Source: DASSLY01 sp035689185 (lineage in GTDB: Bacteria > Actinomycetota > Actinomycetes > Actinomycetales > Dermatophilaceae). From it: a stretch of DNA of 64,000 bases. The notes beneath the pieces were generated by a model that searched no databases, was not told where the DNA came from, and saw only the letters and a list, made by a program, of their open reading frames with translations. The position numbers were made by a program, and so were the translations under genes. This document shows positions 24,347 to 32,942 of the stretch, piece after piece. Positions within the stretch are counted from its first letter, which is position 1; every line of letters starts with the position of its first letter. Location of the stretch: positions 79,045 to 143,044 of the forward strand of contig DASSLY010000096.1 in assembly GCA_035689185.1 (NCBI GenBank). Direction: 5' to 3'.

Positions 24347-24697
24347 ATGATGAGCACCGACCCCCGCCCCACTGACCAGCTCGCGGCCGCGAGCCTGGGC
24401 ACCGTCGCCCGACTGCTGGCGCGCGCCTCGGACCTGGCCTGGGACCAGGCATCGACCAATCCCGACCCGGCCCTGCGCTTCCTGGGGCTCGGTCTGGACC
24501 TGGCCACATCCCAGGCCCTCGAGCTGCTGCCCGCGGGCAACGACATCGACGAACTCGCAACCGTCGAGACCGACCCGCTGCAGCTGCTGCGCGCTGCCGA
24601 GCAGCTCACCCGGCTGCACCCGATCGAGGACTTACCGCCAGGAACGGCGCAGCTGATCGTCACGATCTGCGACCTGCTCAACCAGCACGCGCCGTGA
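24347..24697 (+). CDS. Small helical conjugative-element protein
   Basis: A 116-residue protein; ATG 24347 (or 24350) follows AGGAGA. Almost all helical (LAAASLGTVARLLARASDLA, LRFLGLGLDLATSQALELL). The stop is shared with the next gene's GTGA. Function unknown; it forms a two-gene unit with the 498-residue protein. Confidence 0.72.
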   Translation: MMSTDPRPTDQLAAASLGTVARLLARASDLAWDQASTNPDPALRFLGLGLDLATSQALELLPAGNDIDELATVETDPLQLLRAAEQLTRLHPIEDLPPGTAQLIVTICDLLNQHAP

Positions 24698-26190
24698 CCG
24701 GCCGCGACAAGCGCAGCGTCGGCGAACTTCTCCTCGAGTCCGATCACACCGCCAGGGCGATCCTCATGGACGTCGACGAGATGGACGCCGCCACGATGCT
24801 GCGCACCTGGGGTGAAGTCGTCCAGGCCGCCGGCAAGCTGTGGCAGGCGCTGCCGCCGGTCACCCCTGCCCACCCGGTCACCGGCGAGCACCTCCCCGAC
24901 TCCGCAGACCTCGCCATCCAACAGCTCCAAGCGATGGGCGGAGCAATGCACCGCACCGGACACGGGCGAGCCTGGCCCGGTGACGGGGCCGCAGACGAGC
25001 GGCTCCTGCGCATCGCCGAGAGCTTCAGCAGGGCAACCGACCTGATCAACCGGCACCCCACTCCTCGGCCCCCGCTCAGCGACCCCGAACGACGCGACCT
25101 GCAGGCCGTCAGGGCCCGGATCATGCACACCCTGTACACCGGCTCCCACGGTGTCGCCGTCGCAGTCGGCCAGCGGGTGCGCCAGCTAGAGGCGAAGATG
25201 ACCACCCGAGGGGCGCTCACCTCAGGGGACTCACTAAGGCAAGCCCGCGCCGCACACGAGCGGCTTACCGCCTTCGAGCAACAGGCCGGCGCCGTTGTCA
25301 CCGGCGGCTACTCTCTTGACCTGAGGGGGGAACACCGCGAGCCACCCACCGCCGGACGGCTCGCGCAGGCCCTGGCCACCTGGAGCGTCCAGGCCCACCG
25401 GACCCTGGCCATCCGGGTCAACACCGCCGACCTCATGCTCATCGCCCACACCCAGGCCGTCGTACTCACCGCCGGCAACACCCTTGCCCGGGCCGCAGCC
25501 GACACCGGTCACCTCGACCGGCCGCAGTACACGACCCGGCTCTCCCCCGCCCTCGAGGCAAGCCAAGCACGCTGGGAGACGATGGCCGGCCTCTGGAAAC
25601 AACTCACTCCGCCGACCTCACGTCGCGTCGAGGCTGACCTCGCCCGCGCGGCCTTCGAGACCCGGGCGGCACTGCGCGAACTCCTTGGCGACGGCACAAC
25701 CATCGCCGGCACAACCCTGATCGCTGAACGAACCGACCTGGCCCAGGTTCGCCGACTCGTCCAGCAAGTCGTCGCCGCCAACCTCGACCTGGCGCAGGCC
25801 ACCCATGACGCAACCACCAACGCAGAGCTGGTTGGCGCCGCACGAGTTGTGAACATGATGGCGATCGCCACTCGGGGCCGGGACCCGCGAGACGCTCACA
25901 CCATCGACGGCAGCCCCCTCGCTGTGTGGGTTTCGCCCCGCGACCTGCTCGCCAACCGACCCGTCCCCCTACCCAAGCACGTCCGCGACGGACTGACGGC
26001 CACCGCCGACAGCCTCATCGAGGCCAACAGGACAGCCATGAGCGCAGCAGCCTTCCTGGACGCCGCAACCCGGCAGAACCACCAGACTCGCCGGAACGGT
26101 GAGCGAACCGCCGGTCGACGCGAGGCACATCACGACCGGACCATCAGCAGCACGCCGGCGGCTCGGCCGGGGCCGCGCTGCGAGAGGTGA
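24694..26190 (+). CDS. Large helical protein of unknown function
   Basis: A 498-residue protein from GTG 24694 (GTGA overlap). It is rich in Ala, Arg and Thr and predicted almost entirely helical, with repeated 40-60 residue helical segments (e.g. RLAQALATWSVQAHRTLAIR, ADLARAAFETRAALRELLGD). No membrane helix or catalytic motif. Such proteins occur downstream of the small helical protein in actinobacterial elements; a structural or DNA-coating role is conceivable but untested. Confidence 0.75.
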   Translation: MTGRDKRSVGELLLESDHTARAILMDVDEMDAATMLRTWGEVVQAAGKLWQALPPVTPAHPVTGEHLPDSADLAIQQLQAMGGAMHRTGHGRAWPGDGAADERLLRIAESFSRATDLINRHPTPRPPLSDPERRDLQAVRARIMHTLYTGSHGVAVAVGQRVRQLEAKMTTRGALTSGDSLRQARAAHERLTAFEQQAGAVVTGGYSLDLRGEHREPPTAGRLAQALATWSVQAHRTLAIRVNTADLMLIAHTQAVVLTAGNTLARAAADTGHLDRPQYTTRLSPALEASQARWETMAGLWKQLTPPTSRRVEADLARAAFETRAALRELLGDGTTIAGTTLIAERTDLAQVRRLVQQVVAANLDLAQATHDATTNAELVGAARVVNMMAIATRGRDPRDAHTIDGSPLAVWVSPRDLLANRPVPLPKHVRDGLTATADSLIEANRTAMSAAAFLDAATRQNHQTRRNGERTAGRREAHHDRTISSTPAARPGPRCER

Positions 26191-26243
26191 CTCGGACGAC
26201 GGCCAATCGGTAGGGACTCACCCGGGCTATCGCGACGACCGCA

Positions 26244-27056
26244 TCATGTCTGGTCTTCGCGGATGTCGAGCGCCGGGAGGGCGTCGACGATCTTCATCGT
26301 CTCAAGGCTGACCGTTACGATCCGGGCGAGCAGGTCGATGATGTACCTCGGGTCCGACACCTCGCGCGACCAGTCGTTGGGATCGTTGACAATGCCGACG
26401 TCTTGTCGATCTTGACCTGGTAGCGGTCGATGATCCACTCGATCGCCGACCGCGAACCAAGCATGTAGCGGTACGCTTCCTTGGGCATCCCATTCAGCGT
26501 GATCCGCGAGTTGTAGACGATGGTCGATCGGTCGGCCACGAGCTTCTTGGTCTCGAGGTCGCGGACCTTGGCGAAGCCCACCTTCTGGACCCGGAAGTGC
26601 TCGTATGCCGCGTCACCGGTCGGCGCCGGATCGTCCAGTCCCGCAAGCGGATACGGGGTGACCGTCTCGTAGCCGAGGTGCAGCTCCGAGAGCCGTCGGC
26701 CAGCGGCGATGAACGGCTCGGCCTCGGTGACGAGGGGGATGCGCGGGAGCATCTTCTTGAGGTCAGCCGCGTAGGTCCCGAGCTAGTCGGGTGCAGCAGC
26801 CCGTAGACGTAGTAGAAGACATCGTCTTTGGTGATCGAGGGACCGTATGCCGCGCGGAACCGTCCCAACGCCTCGTCGGTGACGTTGTCAATCCTCCGGT
26901 AGCCATCGACAACATCAGCGGTACCGCCGAGCGCCAGCATTCCATCTCCGCCGACTTTCTCGTAACGCCATCTTGGAAAGAACGGGCCATTTTGACCAGC
27001 GACCATCGCTTGGACGCCGGGGATCTGATTAAGCATGACTAGCGAGAAATTGGCCG
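26244..27056 (-). pseudogene. C-terminal remnant of a type ISP restriction-modification enzyme
   Basis: Pieces in several frames line up in order with the end of type ISP (LlaBIII-like) enzymes: NFSLVMLNQIPG and DDVFYYVYGLLH, then MLPRIPLV, GRRLSELHLGYE, STIVYNSRITLNGMPKEAYR and RSAIEWIIDRYQVK, then IVNDPNDWSREVSDPRYIID. At least three frame changes and loss of the methylase/helicase parts make it non-functional. The 5' break at about 27050 meets a remnant of another gene on the other strand. Confidence 0.8.
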
Positions 27057-28219
27057 TTGCCCCCACACGTGCAAGCCGGCGGGGCCTTCGGCCTGCTCGT
27101 CGCCGACCGCGACGACGCCCCCGAACTCGGCGTCGTCCGCCGGTTCCGTCACGAATGGGAACGCGACGCCTCCCTCCAGTTGCGCGCCGGCCGCCGCACC
27201 AGCATCGAGGCCTACCAGAGGCACGGCCGAATCATCGGCGGCCCCCGCGAGGAGCTCCTGGACCGCCTGTAGGTCGCGTGGCGGGCAGACATCGACGCCG
27301 GCAGATCGGCGATCATGGTCGCGGCCGACGCCGCCACGGTCGTCGAGCTCAACTCCCGCGCCCGCGCCGACCGGGTGGCATCCAGCCTGGTCGGTGGCGG
27401 CGGTGTCACCACGGCGAGCGGGGTGGTGATCGGAGTGGGAGATGCCGTCGTCACCCGCCGCAACAACCGTGACCTGACCGTCCCCGGTGGCTGGGTCAAG
27501 AATGGCGACACCTGGACCGTGTCAGCACTGCGCCCCGACGGCTCAGCGACCCTCACGCGGCCCGGCAGCGTGGCCGTTGCACAAGTCTCCGTCGACTTGC
27601 CCACGGCATACGTCTCCGAACACCTGGACCTCGGCTACGCCATGACCGCGCACCGTGCCCAAGGTCGCACCGTCGACGTCGCGCACGCCTACGTCACAGC
27701 CACCACGACGTGGGAGCCGCTGCACGTCATGGCCGTGGACGGGAGTCGAACCTGCTCTACGTGGACACCACCAACGACCCAGATCGAGCAACCGCCCACG
27801 GCGACCTGCCCGCGACGGACCCGGTCGCCCTTCTGCATGGCGCGCTCGCCAGCAGCGCCGCAGACCACTCGGCCACGCAGGCCCGGAAGGAACAAGCTCA
27901 GGCCGATAGCAGCCCAAGCCGAGTCATCGCCGAAGGTGCCGCCCTGCGCGCACTGGCACGCGAGCGGCGCCTCATCACCGCTCTGCTCGCGGCCGGCTAC
28001 ACGGCCAACAACATCGACGACGCCAAGGACGCCGACCGGTGGCGACCACTCCTTGAGGCGGTGGTGGCAGCGGAGAGGATCGGCATCGAAACGTGGTGGG
28101 TCTCGGCGGTGGTCGGGTCTCCAAGGACGCAAAGTCCCCTCGAGGCCCTCGAGGCGGAAATTTCGGCGGCGCGCACGGCACCACCGGCGAGTGGGAGTGA
28201 GCACCCCGACTCACGGTGA
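27057..28219 (+). pseudogene. C-terminal remnant of a second MobF relaxase-helicase
   Basis: The helicase end of a TraA-type relaxase: GGAFGLLVADRDDAPEL and RFRHEWERDASLQLRAG, an in-frame TAG at 27270, then VVELNSRARADRV, VKNGDTWTV and GYAMTAHRAQGRTVDVAHAY, then a frameshift near 27740 and a tail to 28219. The relaxase domain and Walker A are absent. It differs clearly from the intact relaxase at 12873-18770, so it came from another element. Confidence 0.82.
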
Positions 28220-28304
28220 CCAGCATCAGGTCTCTCACTTATCCCGACTCGCGAGGTGACAATCTCGTAGAGGGTTGCAGCATGTAGTGATATGCTGTAT
28301 AACT

Positions 28305-30356
28305 ATGAGCGAGAAGTCCGACTACCTCACCATCGCGCAGGCTGCGGCCTACGTCGGCGTCTCGGCGGCCACGCTGCGACGCTGGGACAAGGACGAGAAG
28401 CTGGCCGCCGTCCGCCGACCTGGCAGTCAGTACCGCTACTACCGCATCGCCGACCTCGAGCCGTTCCGTCTGGAGTACGGCACCGCAGAAAAGGCCAAGG
28501 ACGTCGTGGCCGGGTTCTTCGATGACACTCGGGCGAAGATCGAGGGCAACCCTCAGCTCCGTGAGCCTCAGAAGGAGGCATATGAGGCGGCAGGCGAGCA
28601 CTTCGCCCAGCAGGACACCGCAGCGATCGTGCAGCTGCCAGTGGGCTGCGGCAAAACCGGGGTCGCCGCGATCTTGCCGTTCGGTCTGTCACACAAGCGG
28701 ACGCTCATCATCGCGCCGAACACCACCATCCGGGAGGGCCTCTACGCCGACCTGAACATCTCGAACGCGTCCTGCTTCTGGAAGAAGGCGGGCGTGCTCG
28801 ATTCCTTCACCTCCGGGCCATTCACGGCGCTAGTCGATGGCCCGAAGGCAAACATGGACGACTGCGTCAACAGCCACATCGTCGTCGCCAACATCCAGCA
28901 GCTCGCCGGGAGTGCCGACCGGTGGCTGTCGCAGTTCCCGGGTGACTTCTTCGATCTGGTCATCATCGACGAGGGCCACCACGTCGCTGCTGAGAGTTGG
29001 CAGAAGGTCGTGCGGGCCTTCCCGCAGGCTCGCTTCGTCAGCCTGACCGCGACGCCATTCCGTGCCGACAACAAGGATCTGCTGGGCGAGCTCATCTACC
29101 GCTATCCCTTCGCCCGGGCGATGCTCAATGGCTACATCAAGCACATCGTCTCGGCATCAGCGCACCCTGCGGAGATCACCTTCACCGCCCGAGGCGAGAG
29201 TGACACCTACACGCTGGAGCAGATCCTCGAGTTGAAGGAGGAAGCCTGGTTCCGGCGTGGTGTCGCCCTGTCGGACGAGTGCAATCGCCACATTGCTGAG
29301 AAGGCGGTCGAGAAGCTCCAGGCGCTTAGGGCGGCGACGGGCTTCCCACACCAGATCGCCGCCTCCGCCATGTCCATCGATCACGCCGACCAGGTGCGGG
29401 CGATATTCCAGGAGATGGGTCTGCAGGTCGAGACCATCCACAGCAACCTGCCTGACGACCGCAAGGCTGCTGTCTTCGCCAAGCTGCGCAACAACCAGAT
29501 CGACGTCATCGTGCAGGTCGCCATGCTGGGCGAGGGCTTCGACCACCCGCCCCTAAGCGTTGCCGCGATCTTCCGCCCTTACCGGTCGCTGTCGCCCTAC
29601 ATCCAGTTCGTCGGCCGGGTCATGCGGACGGTCGACTTGAACGACCCGAACAGCCCCAATAACCAGGGCTTCGTCGTGTCCCACGTCGGCCTCAACAACG
29701 AGGAGCAGTGGGACGAGTTCCGCGACCTCGACACCCAGGACCAGCAGATCGTGCGGGGATGGGCTCGCGGCGAGGGTGGCTCAGGCGGCGGAAACGACAA
29801 CGGTGACGGTGAGGAGATCGCCCAGCGCTTCGACGCACCGGTGGCACAGAACGAGCGGCTCAGTCATTTCCTCAACAGGTCGTTCCTCGATCCCAGTGAC
29901 GACCGGGTCATTGAGGAGATGCTGGACACCCCAGGCCCGGGCGGATTCACCTACCGGGCACTCGGCATCACCGCAGACGTGCTGCGGGCGCAGTTGGCGC
30001 ACCGCATAGAGCATAAGGAGGAGCCAGCCGACTCGGTGCCCGTCCAGCCACAGGTCAGGCGGCAGACCCTGCGCTCCCGGCTCGACAGCCGGTCGAAGTC
30101 GGTGCACCAGCGCATCCTGAACGACCTAGGGCTCGCCCGGGCTGGCTTCGACATCAGCAGAAAGGTCAAGGGGCTGCGGGGCAACAACGCCGACGCCCTG
30201 TTCATGTTGCTCAATCGGGAGATAAACAACTTCGTCGGCGAGGGCAACGGGACCCGGGAGACGTGGACGCTCGACCAGTTGCAGAGCGCCTACGATTCCC
30301 TGGACGAGATCGGCGACCATGTCGCTGAGTCGATCAAGACGGCGATCGAGGAGTGA
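28305..30356 (+). CDS. MerR-HTH fused DEAD/DEAH-box helicase
   Basis: A 683-residue protein from ATG 28305. Residues 6-55 are a MerR/excisionase-type HTH (LTIAQAAAYVGVSAATLRRW, SQYRYYRIADLEPF). Superfamily 2 helicase motifs follow: QLPVGCGKTGVA (I, about 110), IIDEGHH (II, 219), SLTATPFR (III, 245), QVAMLGEGFDHPP and QFVGRVMR (V-VI, about 405-435). The last 200 residues are helical, with no PD-(D/E)xK nuclease visible. The combination suggests a DNA translocase targeted by its own DNA-binding domain. It opens the second defence-like cassette. Upstream, TTGCAG and TATAAC 17 bases apart (28275-28303) look like a promoter but end right at the ATG. Confidence 0.87.
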   Translation: MSEKSDYLTIAQAAAYVGVSAATLRRWDKDEKLAAVRRPGSQYRYYRIADLEPFRLEYGTAEKAKDVVAGFFDDTRAKIEGNPQLREPQKEAYEAAGEHFAQQDTAAIVQLPVGCGKTGVAAILPFGLSHKRTLIIAPNTTIREGLYADLNISNASCFWKKAGVLDSFTSGPFTALVDGPKANMDDCVNSHIVVANIQQLAGSADRWLSQFPGDFFDLVIIDEGHHVAAESWQKVVRAFPQARFVSLTATPFRADNKDLLGELIYRYPFARAMLNGYIKHIVSASAHPAEITFTARGESDTYTLEQILELKEEAWFRRGVALSDECNRHIAEKAVEKLQALRAATGFPHQIAASAMSIDHADQVRAIFQEMGLQVETIHSNLPDDRKAAVFAKLRNNQIDVIVQVAMLGEGFDHPPLSVAAIFRPYRSLSPYIQFVGRVMRTVDLNDPNSPNNQGFVVSHVGLNNEEQWDEFRDLDTQDQQIVRGWARGEGGSGGGNDNGDGEEIAQRFDAPVAQNERLSHFLNRSFLDPSDDRVIEEMLDTPGPGGFTYRALGITADVLRAQLAHRIEHKEEPADSVPVQPQVRRQTLRSRLDSRSKSVHQRILNDLGLARAGFDISRKVKGLRGNNADALFMLLNREINNFVGEGNGTRETWTLDQLQSAYDSLDEIGDHVAESIKTAIEE

Positions 30357-30360
30357 ATCC

Positions 30361-30618
30361 ATGGCCGCAGTGAAGAACGTCCTGAAGCACGTCAGAACCG
30401 AGGTCGCTGGACGGAAGCGGAAGTGCTACCGCAACAAGAACCACACCATCGTCAAGGGTGAGACCTGCTTGGTGCTCCGTGACGGCCCGCAGAACGAGTC
30501 AACCTACTGCGCCGTGTGCGCAGTAGAGATCCTGGCGAAGGCGGACGAGTTACTCGCTGAGCTGCACGGGCAGTTCGGGACGAGCGCCGCAACCGAGGCT
30601 AAGGGCAGCGTCAGCTGA
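30361..30618 (+). CDS. Small Cys/His-rich protein
   Basis: An 85-residue protein starting at ATG 30361, four bases after the helicase stop. KCYRNKNHTIVKG, TCLVLRDGPQ and STYCAVCA give four cysteines and a histidine spaced like a treble-clef or PARP-like zinc site; a helix follows (LAKADELLAELHG). Likely a partner of the helicase or methyltransferases. No family assigned. Confidence 0.72.
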   Translation: MAAVKNVLKHVRTEVAGRKRKCYRNKNHTIVKGETCLVLRDGPQNESTYCAVCAVEILAKADELLAELHGQFGTSAATEAKGSVS

Positions 30619-30667
30619 GATGATACGGAGGCGCAGGAGCACCCACGCCACTCGACTGCCTCGGTTC

Positions 30668-31954
30668 TCATCCCGCCAGCAGCGCACCTGGTCGCTCCGG
30701 TAGCACCGAGCTGAGTTCGGGCATGCTCCCGAGCCGAGGTGCAACCTGGAGTACCTCGAATGCGCCACCTCCAGCCCATGCGACCGACTCGGAGATTCCT
30801 CCGGTGTCGCTCCCAGCGATCACGGTCTCAAGACGTGGCAACAGCACGGCGGCGACGGTCTCCACCAACCGCTCTGAAGTGATCCATTGCCGTCCCATCT
30901 TGTGCGCCACCGCTGCGGTCGTGCCCGAACCCCCGAACAGGTCGACCACCAGGTCACCCGGGTTGGTCGCTATGTGCAGGATCCGCTGGAGTAGCGCTTC
31001 GGGTTTCGGAGTGTCGAAGACTGTGCCCGCATCGGGAAAGAGACTGGCGAGGTGCCGCTTGGCGTCGTCGTTGGTGCCGACGTCGCGGCCGTTCCATAGT
31101 GTGCTTGGTACCTGCAGAGCGTCGATGTCGAAGTTCTTCATGCGCGGCTGGCCTGCGCCGCCCTTGGTCCACCAAATGCGGTCCTCGGCGAGCAGGCGGC
31201 GGAAAACCGGCTGGGTGGCAAACCACGAGCGCCCACGTGGGGGCAACAGCTCATGCCCGGCCGGATTGACAACCACGTACTGCTGGCCCGCGCGGAAGCC
31301 TGGAGCGGTGAACGGAGCATCACGCCACGGCCCCCGAGGGTCGCCGTCGCGGTTGGACGCCTCGACACCGCCAGGAACTCGGTTCCTCGTCCGCTTCCAT
31401 GCCTTCTGTCCCGACGGGGCGTAGACCAGGATCGGGTCATGGGCGAAGGAGATGGCGGTGCGGGACTCCACAGTGAGCCGCTTCTGCCAGACCACGGTGG
31501 CGACGTACGCGTCGGCACCGAAGACCTCATCGAGGATGAGACGCGCCTTGTGGCTCATAGTCTCGTCAAGATGCACCCACACCGACGCGTCGTCCGTGAG
31601 GTACGGGCGAAGCGCCACCAAGCGGTCGCGCATCATGGACAACCACACGCCCTCGGCGAGCGCATCCGAGTAGTGCCCGAACCGCTTGCCGGTGCCGAAC
31701 GGCGGATCGATGTAGGCGCAGCGGATCGAGCTCTCGCGGAGCGATCCCCTGGCGGCAAGGGCGTCGAGCGCATCGAGTCCATCGCCGCAGACCACGGTGC
31801 CGGTCAGTCCATCCTCGCCCCGAACGGCAACCTCGGAGAGCTCCAGCCCTAGCAGGCTCTGCTCGGCCGGATCGATCCACGAGTACTGGGTCTCGCCGCA
31901 CGCGACGAGGAGCTGGTCACGGTTCGGCCATGTGAGGTGGGTCGAGATGGTCAT
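30668..31954 (-). CDS. Beta-class DNA methyltransferase (Mod-like)
   Basis: A 428-residue protein; ATG 31954 is the best start (a longer frame reaches 32020 with no ribosome site). Motif IV CAYIDPPFGTGK is at about 80 and comes before the AdoMet motif VVDLFGGSGTT at about 338, the order of beta-class amino-MTases such as type III Mod subunits. SLRESSIR and VWVHLDETMSHKARLILDEV also fit Mod proteins. It should methylate adenine N6 or cytosine N4 in duplex DNA. It is transcribed against its neighbours, and no type III Res subunit is adjacent; the helicase gene 312 bases away is the only candidate partner. Confidence 0.88.
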   Translation of the reverse strand: MTISTHLTWPNRDQLLVACGETQYSWIDPAEQSLLGLELSEVAVRGEDGLTGTVVCGDGLDALDALAARGSLRESSIRCAYIDPPFGTGKRFGHYSDALAEGVWLSMMRDRLVALRPYLTDDASVWVHLDETMSHKARLILDEVFGADAYVATVVWQKRLTVESRTAISFAHDPILVYAPSGQKAWKRTRNRVPGGVEASNRDGDPRGPWRDAPFTAPGFRAGQQYVVVNPAGHELLPPRGRSWFATQPVFRRLLAEDRIWWTKGGAGQPRMKNFDIDALQVPSTLWNGRDVGTNDDAKRHLASLFPDAGTVFDTPKPEALLQRILHIATNPGDLVVDLFGGSGTTAAVAHKMGRQWITSERLVETVAAVLLPRLETVIAGSDTGGISESVAWAGGGAFEVLQVAPRLGSMPELSSVLPERPGALLAG

Positions 31955-32087
31955 GCGCTTCAGTGAACCAGCGACGACCGACAGAACCGTGGAGCGACAC
32001 CGTTTGGTCAGAGAATCCACGCTCAGCGACGTTTAGAGATCACGTCGCTGCCGGAGATCGTCGTACGTTGCCAATAGGCTCTGGCGC

Positions 32088-32942
32088 ATGACAGTCGCGC
32101 CGGAACAGGACATCGCTCTGCCCCCTCTACGTCCGTTCTTGAAGTGGGCGGGCGGCAAGGGGCGGCTCCTGCCGCGGATCCTGCCGCACGCCCCAGCGTC
32201 GTTTGAGAACTACCACGAGCCGTTCCTGGGGGGTGGCGCAATGTTCTTTGCGGTACGTGATCGCATCGCTGGCCCCGCGCATCTGCACGACCTGAACGAC
32301 GTGCTCATCAACGTGTGGCAGCGCGTGCAGGAGGATCCGGCGGCGCTCTACGCCGCGCTGGAGTGGTACCACGAACGGGACTCCAAGGACTTCTACTACG
32401 AGCAGCGCTCGGCTGAGCCGGACACCCGCACTCAGCAAGCAGCCCGCTTCATCTACCTCAACCAGACTGCTTGGAACGGACTGTGGCGCGTCAACAAGTT
32501 CGGGCAGTTCAACGTGCCATGGGGCGACCGCACGTTCCGAGGCATCGACGAGGACTCCTTGTTCCGGATCAGTGACGCGCTCATCGGGGCGACCATCACC
32601 AACATGGACTTCCGCGACTCCCTCGGTAAGCCGCAGACTGGGGACTTCGTCTACCTCGATCCGCCGTACCTGCCCATCTCGGACACCTCGAAGTTCTACC
32701 TCTACACAGAGAAGCGTTTCCGGGCTCCGGACCTCGCTGAGCTCGCCGACCTGTGCCACCAGCTCACTGAGCGGGGTGTCCACTGGATCATGTCCAACCG
32801 GGATACTCCGCAGGTCCGGGACCTGTTCCCGGGCTGCGACATCGTCCGCTTCACCACCCGCCGCTCGGTCGCCGCGCAGAACCGACGCGACGTCGAGGCG
32901 CTGGACTCGCCCGAGGCGCTCATCATCGGGAAGCCAGTGTGA
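32088..32942 (+). CDS. D12-class (Dam-like) DNA adenine N6-methyltransferase
   Basis: A 284-residue protein from ATG 32088. FLKWAGGKGRLLP at residues 17-29 is the AdoMet motif; FLGGGAMFF, DLNDVLINVW, RFIYLNQTAWNGLWRVN and VYLDPPYLPIS (about 190) complete the alpha-class D12 signature. It methylates adenine in a short duplex site. Its last bases overlap the McrB-like start (GTGA), so methyltransferase and restriction ATPase are co-translated. Divergent from the Mod-like gene across 133 bases. Confidence 0.93.
   Translation: MTVAPEQDIALPPLRPFLKWAGGKGRLLPRILPHAPASFENYHEPFLGGGAMFFAVRDRIAGPAHLHDLNDVLINVWQRVQEDPAALYAALEWYHERDSKDFYYEQRSAEPDTRTQQAARFIYLNQTAWNGLWRVNKFGQFNVPWGDRTFRGIDEDSLFRISDALIGATITNMDFRDSLGKPQTGDFVYLDPPYLPISDTSKFYLYTEKRFRAPDLAELADLCHQLTERGVHWIMSNRDTPQVRDLFPGCDIVRFTTRRSVAAQNRRDVEALDSPEALIIGKPV

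Noticed and set aside
28305..31954. Type III restriction-modification system (Mod plus Res)
   Set aside because: The Mod-like methylase is convincing, but the helicase has no visible nuclease domain, is shorter than Res and is transcribed towards the methylase from the other strand.
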